In this document: positions 21,491-33,300 of the stretch, piece by piece
Layout of the letters: each line of letters begins with the position of its first letter
Numbering within the stretch: the stretch's first letter is position 1
DNA from: Hirsutella rhossiliensis
Lineage: Eukaryota; Ascomycota; Sordariomycetes; Hypocreales; Ophiocordycipitaceae
Assembly: GCF_020360975.1 (NCBI RefSeq)
Contig: NW_025408674.1
Coordinates: forward strand, 2,790,001-2,854,000
Reading direction: 5' to 3'
Length of the DNA: 64,000 nt
Translations under genes and position numbers: made by a program
The notes under the pieces: generated by a model
Seen by the model: only the letters and a program-made list of their open reading frames with translations
Databases searched by the model: none
Told to the model about the DNA's origin: nothing

Positions 21491-22109
21491 CTAGTCGTAC
21501 TTCTTAGCAACTTTAGTGCACGTGGCAGACCTGCAAGAACCTGCAGGCTCCCAGCTCGGTGGCGCGAGCTCAAACCCGCTTGGGACAAAGCCCGGTGCAA
21601 CTAGAATGTTCGTGTTAGCCGTCTGGAACTCGTGATGGAAGACTACAGCATCACATCTCACCAGTAGTCCCTACCAGGGTCCATGAACCAAGAGAGCGTG
21701 CACTTTGCCAGGTGCCCCTTGGGATAACGACCTGCGGAGTCTGCTTGTTGAAGATGTCCGGTCCTAGGATGTGCTCTGCGACGGGGGCGCCATGGTCAAG
21801 CGACAAGGACAGGGTGAGTGGTGCGCCAGCGTAAAAGTGCCATACCTCGGCAGCATCGACGCGGTGCCATTTGGACTTGCCCGCAGAACCTTCGAGCAAG
21901 TAGTAGATGAGAGTGCTGACGGAACGATTGTTAACTGTAGCCGGGTCCTCAAATGTCTGTGCATAGTAGCCCTTTTCGATGTTTGGCACAAGTTTGAGCT
22001 GGTTGACTATCTCTTGGGCACTGCGCTGATCGATTGGCTTGGCTGCGAGATTCCCTCTAGGGAGGACTAAGAGTGCTGCAGACTTCGCGTATAGGTGGTG
22101 GAGGAGCAT
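21491..22109 (-). CDS. DUF985/cupin_5-type protein (YML079W-like)
   Basis: Two exons, 21662-22109 and 21491-21600, with a 61-bp intron (21601-21661, donor GTGAGA, acceptor TAG), encode about 185 residues of a small cupin. The beta-barrel signature runs through 'LKLVPNIEKGYYAQTFEDP', 'TLIYYLLEGSAGKSKWHRVD', 'AEVWHFYAGAPLTLSLSL', 'HILGPDIFNKQTPQVVIPRG' and, across the splice, 'WTLVGTTVAPGF' then 'GFELAPPSWEP', the usual family ending. The longer open frame starts with TTG; the first ATG is at 22107-22109. The resulting N-terminus ('MLLHHLYAKSAALLVLPRG') is hydrophobic and could be a signal peptide. Members bind small ligands, but a reaction is not established; YML079W is a structurally known yeast relative without assigned function. 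Intact ORF. Confidence 0.85.
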
Positions 22110-23095
22110 GATGGCGTAGAGTAAGTGCGGATAGTGCTGCTGGTTCAATCGCAATGATTAGACAGTTGAGTCTTGCGATGTGCGCACGGGGTTGATTTGG
22201 CCCCCAAATGTTAGTAAAACTGTTGCTGCGCACAACGCCCGTACACAAGGAGTGGTCTAGCATAGCCTTTATAAGCGGCTTGCGGCCAGGTGTCGGTCCC
22301 TGGTGAGCCGACAAGTGTCAATACGTATCGTCAGCCCGCCATTAGCTTTGTCTCTTTCTCGACAAGCGTCCAATGCCATTGGCTATTCGTGGCAAGCATC
22401 TTGATCCGGGTGGCACAGCGGAGCACCAAAGGAGCTATGTACGTACAGCTGACGTGACAGGGGCAAATGCTGACTGCATTCAATCTTGTTCGGGGCAATG
22501 ATTAATTATATGATATATCTACGGTATCTGATGTCCATGATGCGAGAGGTGAAGGGATGGCTGGCCGGCCATTGCGGGTTAAGTTGCTTCTGTCAGAATG
22601 AGCAGGTGCAAGACTTCCCTGTAAAATCTGAGTCGAGGATCGTCAGGCCAGGTCACAAGATCAGTCGCAGCGTGGTCATCATCCTGATCCATCATCTTTA
22701 TAATCCCTTTTTGATCGTCAATCAATCAATTGAGCCTCTTTATAAATTACCTATTTACCCGAGATGCTGACAATGAAGAGTCTCATTGCCCTACAAGCGA
22801 ATCATCTCTCTTCCAACCCTTCACCTCACGCCAGAATTGCGCATCCAACAATCAAATTCCCGCCATAGAGATCCTGTTCCATCCTCCTTTTCATCCGCAT
22901 TGAATCGATCGAATACGAGTCCCATCCATAGGAGAGCCTATAGTGGAGGCTGAGGTTATCCTCGAAAGTCCGGCCGATTGGAGCGTCTTGAATTCCTAAT
23001 TTCAGAGCGTGGCAGGAAACCTACATCTTTGGAAATTGATTGGTCTCTTACAGTCGCAATCTGGTCGACGATCGGCCGCATCCTTTATTATAGAC
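22110..23095. other. gene-free region upstream of the retrotransposon block
   Basis: About 990 bp. The first part is the presumed cupin promoter (a TATAAA-like stretch around 22268-22274 on the minus strand). The rest carries short frames without motifs. No RNA gene seen. Confidence 0.5.
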
Positions 23096-23350
23096 TGTCA
23101 CAGGCTGTGCTCGGCTCGGTGGACCCGTTTGTACCGGGTCCGGTGGGTCATGCTCCGGCACCGGTACCGGCCCCACTCTGCGGAGCCGGCTGCTGCGAGA
23201 ACATTCTACCCTACGCGATATAAGGTCTACTCGAGACGGAGCCTCGAGTAGCCTTCTTTTACCGGTACTCCTTAGCTCTAGATAGACAACACCTAGGCAC
23301 TTGCTTGTTGAATAAATTCCGGGTCAGCCTCTTTACATACCTAGAGCTCG
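23096..23350 (+). repeat. old LTR plus start of an internal region, interrupted by a newer element
   Basis: 23096-23337 is a diverged copy of the LTRs at 23356 and 28546 (begins TGTCACAGGCTGTGC, ends CTTTACA) and is directly followed by TACCTAGAGCT (23338-23348), the same primer-binding site as the younger element with one change. So this is the 5' end of an older element of the same family, not a solo LTR. The younger copy inserted 13-18 bp into its internal region; the continuation resumes after 28783. Confidence 0.8.
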
Positions 23351-23355
23351 CTAAC

Positions 23356-23589
23356 TGTCACGGGCTGTGCCCGGCTGGTGGACCCGGTTGTACCGGGTCC
23401 GGTGGGTCGTGCTCCGGTGGCAACACCGGCCCCGCTCCGCGGACCCAGAAGCTGCGAGAACATTCCGAGAAGGGTAATATAGCTCGCACTCGAGGCTACG
23501 CCTCGAGTTCAGCTTCTTTCCTCCTTAGCTCTAGATAGACAACACCTAGGCACCTGCTTGTTGAATAAACTCCGGGCCAGCCTTTCACA
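23356..23589 (+). repeat. 5' LTR of chromovirus 1
   Basis: 234 bp, TG...CA termini. A TATA-like AATATA at 23476-23481 lies about 50 bp before AGCTCTAGATA (23527-23537), the inferred RNA 5' end because it pairs with the primer site. TTGAATAAAC near 23561 may serve polyadenylation. Confidence 0.9.
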
Positions 23590-23600
23590 TATCTAGAGCT
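23590..23600 (+). other. self-priming primer-binding site of chromovirus 1
   Basis: TATCTAGAGCT immediately follows the LTR and is the perfect reverse complement of AGCTCTAGATA at 23527-23537 within the LTR. In the Tf1/sushi group the first bases of the transcript fold back on such a site and prime reverse transcription without a tRNA. Confidence 0.8.
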
Positions 23601-23637
23601 CCTTCTAAATACCGCAAGCTGCAGACTGCTCGTCAGG

Positions 23638-24741
23638 ATGGACCAGCAGAGTGAGAGCCCAAGTCTCCAGCAGCAATGGATTGACCAACGCATTCAAGAA
23701 GCGGTCAATGCGACTCTCAGCCCTCTACAGGACCAACTTTCCTTGCTGATGGAGCAACTCGGGCGAGCGCAGCCGCAGAGCGCCGACTTGCAATCGCCGC
23801 CAGTGGCACGAGGATTGGGCGAGAGCACGCCTGGCTTGGGCACGCCCTCCCAAAACCTGCGGTACTGGAATGCGGAAACCGTTGCCCAACCCACCCAAGT
23901 ATGACGGCTCACGGAAGAGCTACTCCTCCTGGGCCAGGCAGATGCGAGACAAGCTGGACCTTGATGCACACTACTACAGTGGAAATCGCGAACTTTGGTA
24001 CCTCATCAACTCATGTTTGGACGAGCGACCACAGCAAGTGGTCGCTACCTTTACGCCGCGGAGGCCCTGGGGTAGCTACGACCCCAAGAGTTCATGCGAT
24101 ACCTCGACCGAACCTACCAGGACAGCAACATCCAATCCTGCGCTGCTGCCACGCTGAGAACTATGCGGCAGCGCGAAGACCAACCTCTCGCGTCCTTCCT
24201 TCCCCGATTCGAACAGGCATTAGCTGAAGCCGGGGGAGCAGACTGGCCGGACAGTGCAAAGATCGTATTTCTAGAGAACGCAATAAATGCACGCCTCCAA
24301 GAGAGTTTGGTCACAGCCGTCCTACCCGACGACTACCAGGGATGGCTTGCGAGAGTTCAGGAAATTGCGGGCAGATTGGAGAGACTGAAACCCGGTAGGC
24401 AGCCGACGTCGACTGAGCGGACGCCTCAACAGCTACCAAGGCAACGACCCAAGGAGGAACCGGAGGACCCTGACGGAGATGTTAAGATGACGGACATCAA
24501 CCGTATTGGCCACGAGTCGAAGGGTCGTCGACATGTCGATAAGAAGCCGAAGGATGAGCGCCGCTGCTATCGCTGTGGTCGGACGGATCATCTTATCGTG
24601 GACTGCCCAGCCCAGGTGGTCTTTCCTGGCGAAGGGAAGCAACAGCGACCTAAAGCTGCGCGCATGAAGAAGCCCGATGCCGCAGATGATTCGGAATCAA
24701 CCGCAGCATCCAGTGAGGACGAGTCGGCGGGAAAAGACTAG
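23638..24741 (+). pseudogene. gag: Gag of chromovirus 1, frame-broken
   Basis: ATG at 23638 opens a Gln-rich coiled N-terminus ('QSESPSLQQQWIDQRIQEAV') that ends at a stop near 23904. The capsid continues in other frames with 'LPNPPKYDGSRKSYSSW' (from about 23876) and then 'RYLDRTYQDSN', 'LASFLPRFEQALAEAGG' (24094 onwards). The nucleocapsid has one CCHC zinc knuckle, 'CYRCGRTDHLIVDC' (about 24566-24607), before a TAG at 24741. Two frame changes, near 23870 and 24085, are single-base events. The protein packages element RNA into virus-like particles. Confidence 0.85.
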
Positions 24742-24779
24742 CCCCGGGGCGAAAGCGGGCGCCGGGGCCTGCAAAGGCA

Positions 24780-27700
24780 GACATCCGGGACTGGGAAGCG
24801 TTCAAGCCACGAATGAATAGTCGGACTGTATTAGTCAACGCGCGGGTAAACCGAGGCTATCGAATACGCGCCCTTGTCGACTGTGGATGTGACTGCTATG
24901 CCGTGATCGACGAAGCCCTTGTTCGGAAGCTGCGGATACCCTTCGTCGACTCGAAACCACGAGAAATTGGGGATTCTCAGAGTCAGCGAAGAGTGTCATA
25001 TCCCCAGGGTCGTGGCTGTTGTGGTCGAGACAGCTGGATTTGACGAACGTGTCTTTGATACGTGATCCCAAGCCTGGGCCAGGACATGTTCCTCGGCCGG
25101 CCTTGGATGGAGAGAAATCACGTCGTGTACGATGCTGCCAAGCAGCGAATGTACCATGGGAGGGCAGGTGTGACGATACGCCTCATTGGGCAGGAAGAGC
25201 CCGCCAAGATACGCGCGATTCGAAGCGCAAGACTCGTGTCGGCAGCCGTATTCACGGCGGAGTGTCGACGCGCAAAGAGACGCAAGAAGTGCAACGCGAT
25301 CTCGATTCATGCAATCAGTTTGTCGGATATAGAGAGGCGCTTCAGCCGAAGCCGCCAGTCGATCCGAGCGAGAAGGTCCCGGCAGAAGTGCTGAAAGAAT
25401 TCCGCGACCTATTCTCACCAGAAGAGGCAATGAAGCTGCCGCCACATCGACCGGGTGTGGATCATGAAGTCAACCTGCAGCCTGACAAGAACGGCAACGA
25501 GCCACCCCTTCCGTGGGGCCCACTCTACAACATGTCACGAGAAGAGCTGTTGGTCTTGCGAAAGACCCTGAAAGACCTGCTGGACAGAGGATTCATCCGA
25601 GCGAGTAGCTCAGCGGCTGCCGCGCCGGTGCTGTTCGTGCGGAAGCCGAATGGAGGGCTGCGATTTTGTTGCGACTACCGAGCGCTGAATGCAATCACCA
25701 AGCGCGACCGATACCCACTGCCCCTCATCGCGGAGACCCTGCAGAATCTGGCCAAGGCTAAGTGGTTCACCAAGTTGGACGTGGTGGCCGCTTTCCATAA
25801 GATCCGCATGGCTCCGGGACATGAGGGAAAGACTGCATTTCGCACGAGGTTTGGGCTCTACGAGTGGCTCGTGTGCCCTTTCGGCCTGAGCGGCGCCCCG
25901 GCATCATTCCAACGATACATGAACAGTGTATTGCGCGAATGGCTGGACGACTTTGTCACAGCGTACCTGGATGATGTACTGATCTACTCGAGCGGTTCGA
26001 AGGCGGATCATGAGGCTAAGGTGCGACGAGTTCTCCAAGCACTCGCCGACGCTGGGCTGCACCTAGACCCAGCGAAGTGCGAGTTTTCGGTACAAGAGGT
26101 CAAATACCTTGGGTTCATCGTCAACGCAGGAAAGGAATCGCCTGCGACCCCGAAAAGCAGCGCGCCATCCGCGAATGGGAGGCCCGACCACGGTGAAGGG
26201 TGTCAGAAGCTTTCTGGGCTTCGCCAACTATTACCGGATCTTCATCCCCGACTATGCCAAGATCACGCAGTCTCTGGATGCCCTGCTTAAGAAAGGAACT
26301 GCCTTTCATTGGGGACGAGCGGAGAACGAGGCGTTTCAGGAGCTGAAGCGACGATTTTGCGAGTCACCGGTGCTCAAGCAGTGGGACCCGAGCCTCCCGA
26401 CCTTTTTGGAGACGGATTGCTCAGGCTACGCATTGGGAGGCGTCCTGTCGCAGGAAGGCCCAGATGGACGTCGACACGCATGCGCCTTCTTCTCGAAGCG
26501 ACTTTCGCCAGCGGAGTACAACTATCCCATTCACGACAAGGAGATGCTTGCCATCATGAGATGTCTCGACAACTGGAACGCCGAACTTAGGAGCTGCGGC
26601 CCATTTACAATCCTTACCGATCACCGCAACCTGGAGTATTTCATGACACGCCAGAAGCTCACGGAACGGCAGAGCCGTTGGGCAGCCGAATTGTCCCAGT
26701 TCGACTTCAAGCTCGAGTATCGACCGGGAAGCGAGGCTGTCGTGCCTGATGCGTTGTCCCGCCGTGAACAAGACAAGCCACAGGGCATTGACGACGAGCG
26801 GGAACAAGGAAGAATGATACAGTTGATACCGGATAGTGCCATTCCATCATCGACAAGAGCATGTATCAACGCGATGAGTTCTGACTGTTCAGAGGCATCC
26901 ACCCTGCCGAAGATGAAGGTCTTCGAGGTAGCGGACCTGCAGCAACTCTGGGACGAAACGGTGGCGAAGGACTCGATATTCCGGGCAGCCTATAAGGCAG
27001 TCCGCGATCGCGAGCGTGCCTTCCCGCCCTCGCTGGGCCTGAAGATCCAGATTTCAGAATGTGCGATCGACGCAGGCAAAAGGCTGACATTCAGAGACCG
27101 TATTTGGGTGCCGGGTGGATCCGGAGAGGAGGGTAACCAGGAGGAAGCTGAGAAAGACCAGTTGAGAACCCGCATTGTGCAGCAGTCGCATGACTCTGTT
27201 GCGACCGGTCATCCCGGCAGGGAAGGTACGCTGGCTATTGTGGCTCGGCGATTCTACTGGCCTGGGCAGTCCCAGCTGGTTCGCCGGTACGTAGCCAATT
27301 GCGACACCTGCGGCAGAGCACACATCTGGCGCCAGTCGAAAAGGGGATTTCTCAAGCCTCTGCCGATTCCAGATCGACCCCGAAGCCATTTGTCCATGGA
27401 CTTCATCACAGATCTGCCGCCTACTGGACCGAGCAAGGCAAGGTACCTGTGGGTGATTGTGGACAGACTGACAAAGGCTGTGACCCTCGAGGTGATGGAC
27501 AACATGGAAGCTGAGCAGTGTGCAAACCGTTTTCTCCAGTGTCATTACCGATTTCACGGAATGCCACGGTCCATCGTCAGCGACCGCGGGAGCAACTGGC
27601 TAAGTAGGTTCTGGAAGAGGTTCTGCCGTCTTGCAGGTGTCACGCAGAAATTGAGCACGGCCTATCATCCTCAGACGGACGGAGGGCCAGAGAGAATGAA

Positions 27701-28510
27701 CCAGGAGATCGAGGCCTACCTGAGAGCCTACGTGTCGTACGTGCAGGACGACTGGGAGAACTGCTCCCTGCCGCGCAGCTGGCACTCAACAATCGTGAAT
27801 CCGCAGCGACCAAGATCAGCCCCTTTTCGCTGAGCATGGTTACCACGTCGATCCCATCAGCGTCGAGGAATCGGAAGAGCCACCGAGGCATAGAGAGGAA
27901 AGCAGAGCTGATAGCCTACTCAGTCGCCTGCAGGAGGTCAATGAGTACATGCAAGCAGTGATGGCCTCCTCACAGCAACAACAAGAAGAGGCTGCCAACG
28001 CAAAGCGACAGCCTGCGGAGCGATTTGAAGTTGGTGACAAGGTGTGGCTCTCGATGGCAAACTACAGATCGCCACGACCGTGCAAGAAGCTCGACTGGCT
28101 GCATCACAAGTACACAGTCACGAAGGTAATTAGTTCGCACGTTGTTGAGCTCGATGTTCGTGGCTCAATTTACCCGCGATTTCATGTTGACCTTTGCGGC
28201 GGGCGCATCAAGATCCGGCTCCTGGCCAAAGGTAGATGACGCACAGCCACCACCGGTACAAGATGAGTCCGGCACGGATCTGTGGGATGTCGACGAGATC
28301 CTCTGCGCGAGATGGAAGAAGCGCGGACGAGGGGAATTCAGGCAAGCACTAGTGCGATGGACGGGCTACGCAGAGCCGACTTGGGAGCCAGTTGAGTGGT
28401 TGCAAGGAACAATTGCGATGAAGGCATTCGAGGACAAGTACGGGCCAATCAAGACCAATGATGGCCCTAGGAGAGGTACGAGACGCTGGCAGGAACGCAA
28501 GAACCCCGCA
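24780..28510 (+). pseudogene. pol: Pol of chromovirus 1: protease, RT, RNase H, integrase, chromodomain; frame-broken
   Basis: Protease-like segment around 24811-24960 ('[16 protein letters not shown]', a D-C-G where D-S/T-G is usual). Reverse transcriptase 25400-26130 with '[14 protein letters not shown]', '[14 protein letters not shown]' and the YLDD box ('[12 protein letters not shown]'). RNase H 26390-26760 ('FLETDCSGYALGGVLSQEG', 'TILTDHRNLEYF', 'VVPDALSRRE'). Integrase 27195-27800 with zinc-binding 'C..C' ('ANCDTCGRAH') and the D-D-E core ('LSMDFITDLPP', 'SIVSDRGSNW', 'GGPERMNQEIEAYL'). Chromodomain 28270-28430 ('WDVDEILCARW', 'ALVRWTGYAEPTWEP'). Frame breaks occur near 25000, 26135-26185, 27770 and 28225. 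At 26185 a CCC run is one base short of the expected reading. The chromodomain probably targets integration to marked heterochromatin. Confidence 0.88.
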
Positions 28511-28545
28511 GACGCCGACCTGGTCGGAGGGGACAAGGGGGGTAA

Positions 28546-28778
28546 TGTCACGGGCTGTGCCCGGCTGGTGGACCCGGTTGTACCGGGTCCGGTGGGTCGT
28601 GCCCGGTGGCAACACCGGCCCGCCCGCGGACCCAGAAGCTGCGAGAACATTCCGAGAAGGGTAATATAAGCTCGCACTCGAGGCTACGCCTCGAGTTCAG
28701 CTTCTTTTCCTCCTTAGCTCTAGATAGACAACACCTAGGCACCTGCTTGTTGAATAAACTCCGGGCCAGCCTTTCACA
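28546..28778 (+). repeat. 3' LTR of chromovirus 1
   Basis: 233 bp, matching the 5' LTR except for gaps in short homopolymers: GCTCCGG versus GCCCGG, GGCCCCGCTCCGCGG versus GGCCCGCCCGCGG, ATATAGC versus ATATAAGC, TCTTTCC versus TCTTTTCC. Followed by the CTAAC duplication. Confidence 0.9.
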
Positions 28779-28783
28779 CTAAC

Positions 28784-29560
28784 AATAGACTCGACCCTGG
28801 CAGACGGGAGCTCCCCGGGGCGGACCTCCTAGCTGCTAATGTAGATACTGAATTAGATGGCCGAATATATGCAAAATCTACGCATAGAGCGCGAGGCAGA
28901 CCGTGATGCCACGCGCGACTAAACTCGACTGCTGCAAGAAAGTCTGACCTCCTCCGGGCCGACACCCTCGGAGACTGAACCAGAGGGAGAACCGGACGCT
29001 GTGAATCAGCTAGACCGGCTGCTGACCACGCCGGCTCGAAAGACTAGGCCGACTCTCCCCGCCCGACCTGTCATGATTTGAAGACGCTCGATCCAAGTTC
29101 CATACTTAGTCAAGCGAAAATAAAGAACAAGCTCTTTATAGATAGAAAAGTCATTAGAATCAAGGCAGGCCGGTTTGCTTATATCTGTGCCTAACTAGAA
29201 GGAGTTCTTTAGAAAGTGGCTATTATATGTATAGAAGCGGGCGATAGAGAAGGAGCCTCGGACCCCAATCAGTATCTCTAATACTTGGAGGAGTGCTGTT
29301 GAGATCCGAACGCAACGATGCGCGCACTCAAGAGATTGCGGTCGTTGAGGCAGAAGGACACGTAAAGCTTCGCAGCGCTACTACCCCACTTCGAAAAGGA
29401 GCTTCCAAATTCTGGCGACGTAATGTAGCCAGAAGAAGTCAAAATCAGCTACCAGGAAGGTGCCTTGAGCCATGAGTCGCGACTGGCAGCTTTTTACGCG
29501 GCGCCAGCTCGTACTACCTATACGGAGTGGGTCCAATCACTTCAGAGACTGTCCTTGACT
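28784..29560 (+). pseudogene. eroded Gag region of the older, interrupted retroelement
   Basis: Directly after the target duplication of chromovirus 1 the older element resumes. Although full of stops, one frame preserves a retrotransposon capsid signature at about 29300-29520: 'DPNATMRALKRLRSLRQKD', 'SFAALLPHFEKEL', 'PEEVKISYQEGALSHE' and 'LAAFYAAPARTTYTEWV'. This is the same layout as Gag of chromovirus 1 but clearly diverged. Upstream, 28860-29060 reads a charged linker. Many stops are TAA/TAG, compatible with repeat-induced mutation. No pol or 3' LTR of this copy is visible, so it is truncated before the next element. Confidence 0.7.
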
Positions 29561-30061
29561 TTGGATGGCTGGGGTTTCCGCCACTCCATATGATCTCGGT
29601 ATTGACGAATACTATATTGATCGAGATTGGAAGCAATGGCTCCTTTGTATTACCTGTTCTAGGAAAACATCCCAATACTGCCATTCTGGCTTATGCTAAC
29701 TCTTCGGGGTCTTTTCCTCTGCTGGTATATATAGTCCACACCGATCCAAGGCAGGTAAATGTCGAGTTGGAATGACTTCTTTGCACTCTAACCCTACTTT
29801 AGTCGTCGTCTGTCGGCGAGGGGATGACATGGAAATCCTCCCATTTCACTTCCACGCCCGGTACATCGGCAACGCAGCTGCCATGGAGCTGCATATTCAA
29901 GTAAGTCATCTCCTCACCCCATCTCCTCGCCTATTACGTGCTTGCTGGGGTTGGCGTTAGAGGCCGATGAGCACCTTCACCATCTTGGTTTAGGCGTGAG
30001 ATTGGCTGTGGACATACGAATGGAAGGACTGCAATCTCTTAATTCTTTCATTCAAAGAGGG
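29561..30061. other. short unassigned spacer between retroelements
   Basis: About 500 bp. May contain the last remains of the older element. Its final five bases GAGGG are one copy of the target duplication of chromovirus 2. Confidence 0.5.
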
Positions 30062-30283
30062 TGTTACGGCCAGGCACATACGAGCCTTGACGGCTATAAA
30101 GATGTATTGGCACTATGAACAAAGACTCAAAGCTAAGGAGCAAGAAAGGAAGACTAGACTACACGACCGAGCGGGCCCTTATATAGACACGAGGTCGCGC
30201 GTGGGCACGTGATGCTGCTTGGGCACGTGACACTGGTGAGGTTCTGCGCTGGCGGCTCTACGCTGGCGCCCAGGGTCGTGACA
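30062..30283 (-). repeat. 3' LTR of chromovirus 2 (element orientation)
   Basis: 222 bp. On the element strand it begins TGTCACGACC and ends CCGTAACA. Sequence equals that at 35909-36130. Confidence 0.9.
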
Positions 30284-30399
30284 CTGCCCCCCGTCTAAGG
30301 CCTTGATATGCGTATCAAGGTAGTCAGTCGTGGCGGCGGGTTCTTGGTTTCACGGCTTTCTCTGCTGTGTCGTCATCGTCTCGTTCCTCGCAGCCCTCC

Positions 30400-33300
30400 T
30401 CCGCTGCAGCACATTCGATCCAGTATTGCAGGTTGACGGGTGGGCCTGCTGCGTCCGGATGTTCATCGTGGAAAATCTTCAATGCCATTGGTGCGTTACG
30501 GAAATTCCTAGCCGGGTACCAGGTCTCATCAGGGTCACATCCCTTCCATAAGACCTGGTATTCCAGTCGTCGACTCTACCGGTTACTCGAGACTGCTGGA
30601 CTTGATCAACCTCCCACCGGGTTCTCCGTTGATCTCCTCGGGTGGCGGAGGTGACTGGATCTGCTGGGGCAAGGGTTATCGGCTGCTTTTCGAAGACGGT
30701 CGGCGTGGAATAGGTTCTTCATTTTGTACGACTCGGGCAGCTGCAGTACGTAGCTATGACCGCGTTCTTCCAGGATTACGAACGGACCTGACCATTGGTT
30801 ATCTAGCCGAGTAGTCGGAGCGTTCGTGGCGAAGCCTTTCCTGCTGAGAAAACTCGGTCACCGATGGCAAAGTCGGTTGGTCGTCGTTTCCTATTAGCCT
30901 GTTCCTTCTGACGTTCTTGAGCGGCGGTGGCAGCATTCCTGGCGTCTTCCTGGGTTTCCTGGGCGGTCTGCACAAGTTCCCTAGCTCTGGCGGCGGGTCC
31001 GGTGGCAGCGGTCTTGTCAGTCGGGGGCAGTGACAGGGGGTTCCGGATATCTCGGCCTAGGGCTACTTTTAACGGTGCCATGTCGATGGAAGAGTGCCAA
31101 GACGAGTTATGGGCGAAGTCGAGGGCGGGCAGCAGGGAACTCCAGTTATCTTGATGCTTCGTCACGTAGAATCGTAGCTTTTGATCTAGGTATTGATTTG
31201 TGACTTCTACACCTTGGGTCTGAGGGTGTAGGGAGCTTCCATGACGATGCTTCGTTCCCGTGAGCCGGTTAATCTCTGCGAGGAAGGCAGAAATAAACTG
31301 TCCAGCGTTGTCAGAAATCCATACGAGGGGCATACCGAAGAAACGATAGAGGTAGCGGAAGTAGCGGCTAGCTAAGACTTCTGCCGTATCGTTTTTCTTT
31401 CCTGGGAGCGTGGCGATAATCCGGCTTAGCTTGCAGACGAAGGTCCAAACATAGTCATATCCGTAACGGTCTTTCGGCATATCCTTCCCGTCACATTCGA
31501 CGTGCTCCCAAACAGAGGTCGGTACGGGCAGTGGATGGAGCAGTCCAGGGGTCTTGTCTCGAGGGGTTTTGTTGCGGCGGCAGTCGTGGCAGTTCCGAAT
31601 ATAACGACGGATATCCTCCTTCATCCTTGGCCAGTAGAAGTCTCGTTGGAGCAGCTTGATCACCTTGTTCTGTCCGGCGTGAGCGAAGATCTGGGGTTCG
31701 TGGGCTTCGCGAATGAGCGCGGTCTGAAGAAACGTCTGCTTGTCTGAGGTCTGGGCTGGTACGACCAGGTGTGTTCCATGGGTACCGAGGTCTTGGAGGA
31801 GGTTCTCTTGGCGGATCAACGAAACGAGTTCGGCTCCTTCGGGACCGAGTTCGGGTCTAGTTCTGGGCGGTCTTGATCGGGCGTCTGCTGTATCCTCGGT
31901 CTTCTGGGGTCTGTAGGGCACTCGTGGCCCTCAGAACTAATGGTCTAGTAGGCTTAGGTTCGGGACTAAAGTTCTGAGGGGGCAGGTTGCCGGCGGCCGT
32001 AGGGTCTAGAGAGTCGGTCGCGAAGCCTAGCCTTTCCGGAGGATCAGGGTCACCGTGCGTTCCTCGGCTTCCCGGGCCTTTACGGTAGGGAGCTCCGCTG
32101 TCTTCCTGGAGAGGGCATCGGCGACTACGTTCAGTCGACCGGGGCGGTAGAGGAAACGGATGTCGAACTGGGCGAGAAAGTCGGACCATCTGATCTGTCG
32201 TACCGAGAGCAGGCGCTTCGTAGAGAAATGGACTAAGGCTTCGTGATCGGTGATCACATCGAACTTCTGGCCTAAGAGCTCTGGGTAGAAGTGCTCTAGA
32301 CTCTGTACGACGGCGAGGAGCTCTCGATCTTGGATTGGGTAGGCTCGCTCGGCCGGGGTCATGGTCTTAGAGAAGAATCCAACGGGCTTCCAGGTCTGAT
32401 CAGGCTGTTCCTGCCATAGAACACCAGCTGTGGCATTCCGGGAGGCATCGGTCTCCAGTCGGGTCGGCAGTTCTGGTCTAAAGAAGGCGAGGACCGGGGC
32501 TTCGATAGCCAGGCGCTTGAGTTGATCAAATGCTTCGCGTTGCTCCGGGCCCATCACAAAGGCAACATCCTTCTTAAGCAACCGGTTCAAGGTTCTGCCA
32601 CTCCAGAGGCGTGGTAGCAGAAAACACGGATGAAGTTGCATAGGCCAACGAATGATCGGATCGCGGTGCGGTCTCGGAGGTCCTCAAACTTCCAGTCTTG
32701 TATCGATCGAACTTTCCGAGGGTCGACACTAAGGCCCACACCGGCTTCAAGCAGAACGCCGAGGTAGTCAACCTTGGTCACGTTAAATCTAGACTTCTTG
32801 ATGTCTCCTGGAGGTTTGCCTGATGGAGTCGCCAGATCACTTCTTGACAGTCTTTCCAGTGGTCTTCTTCTTTATCCGAGTAGATCAGGACGTCATCTGC
32901 GTAGGCGCTGGCGCACCGGTCGAGGAGATCGTGAAGCTGCGCGTTGATAAACTGCTGGAACCAGGCGGGACCTACCTTCAGACCGAACGGGAGGACTTTC
33001 CAGCGGAAAGTTCCGAAACGGGTGCGAAAGGCGGTCAAATACTCGGAGTCAGGGTCCATGCGGAGACGGTGGAAGGCCTGGATCACATCGATCTTCGTGA
33101 AGCGTTGAGCTTCACGGCAACCGAAAGCAGTACCTTCGAGGGACGGAGCGGGCGTGATGCGACTTTTAAGATGATCGTTCATCCAACGGTAGTCGATGCA
33201 GAAGCGGCGGGCGGTCGTGTTCGGTTTCGGAGCGAAGAGGACAGAAGCGGCGTGCGGACTCGGATCGGGGTCGATGAAGTCTATCTCCGGAGGGGATCGA

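Larger units (their letters stand above)
23356..28778 (+). mobile_element. Ty3/Gypsy chromovirus, Tf1/sushi-like, with both LTRs and target-site duplication
   Basis: A 5.4-kb LTR retrotransposon. LTRs 23356-23589 and 28546-28778 start TGTCAC and end TTCACA. The 5-bp target duplication CTAAC flanks it at 23351-23355 and 28779-28783. Internal order is gag (zinc knuckle), protease, reverse transcriptase, RNase H, integrase and a C-terminal chromodomain, which defines a chromovirus. A purine-rich tract (28526-28542) precedes the 3' LTR. The primer site 23590-23600 is an exact complement of 23527-23537 inside the LTR, the hallmark of self-priming as in Tf1. All genes contain single-base frame breaks. 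The two LTRs differ almost only by one- or two-base gaps in C or T/A runs. Confidence 0.93.

Noticed and set aside
21541..21600. Possible tRNA-like stretch (GCTCGGTGGCGCGAGCTCAAACC)
   Set aside because: It lies in the second exon of the cupin gene, and no cloverleaf with proper acceptor and anticodon arms can be drawn.
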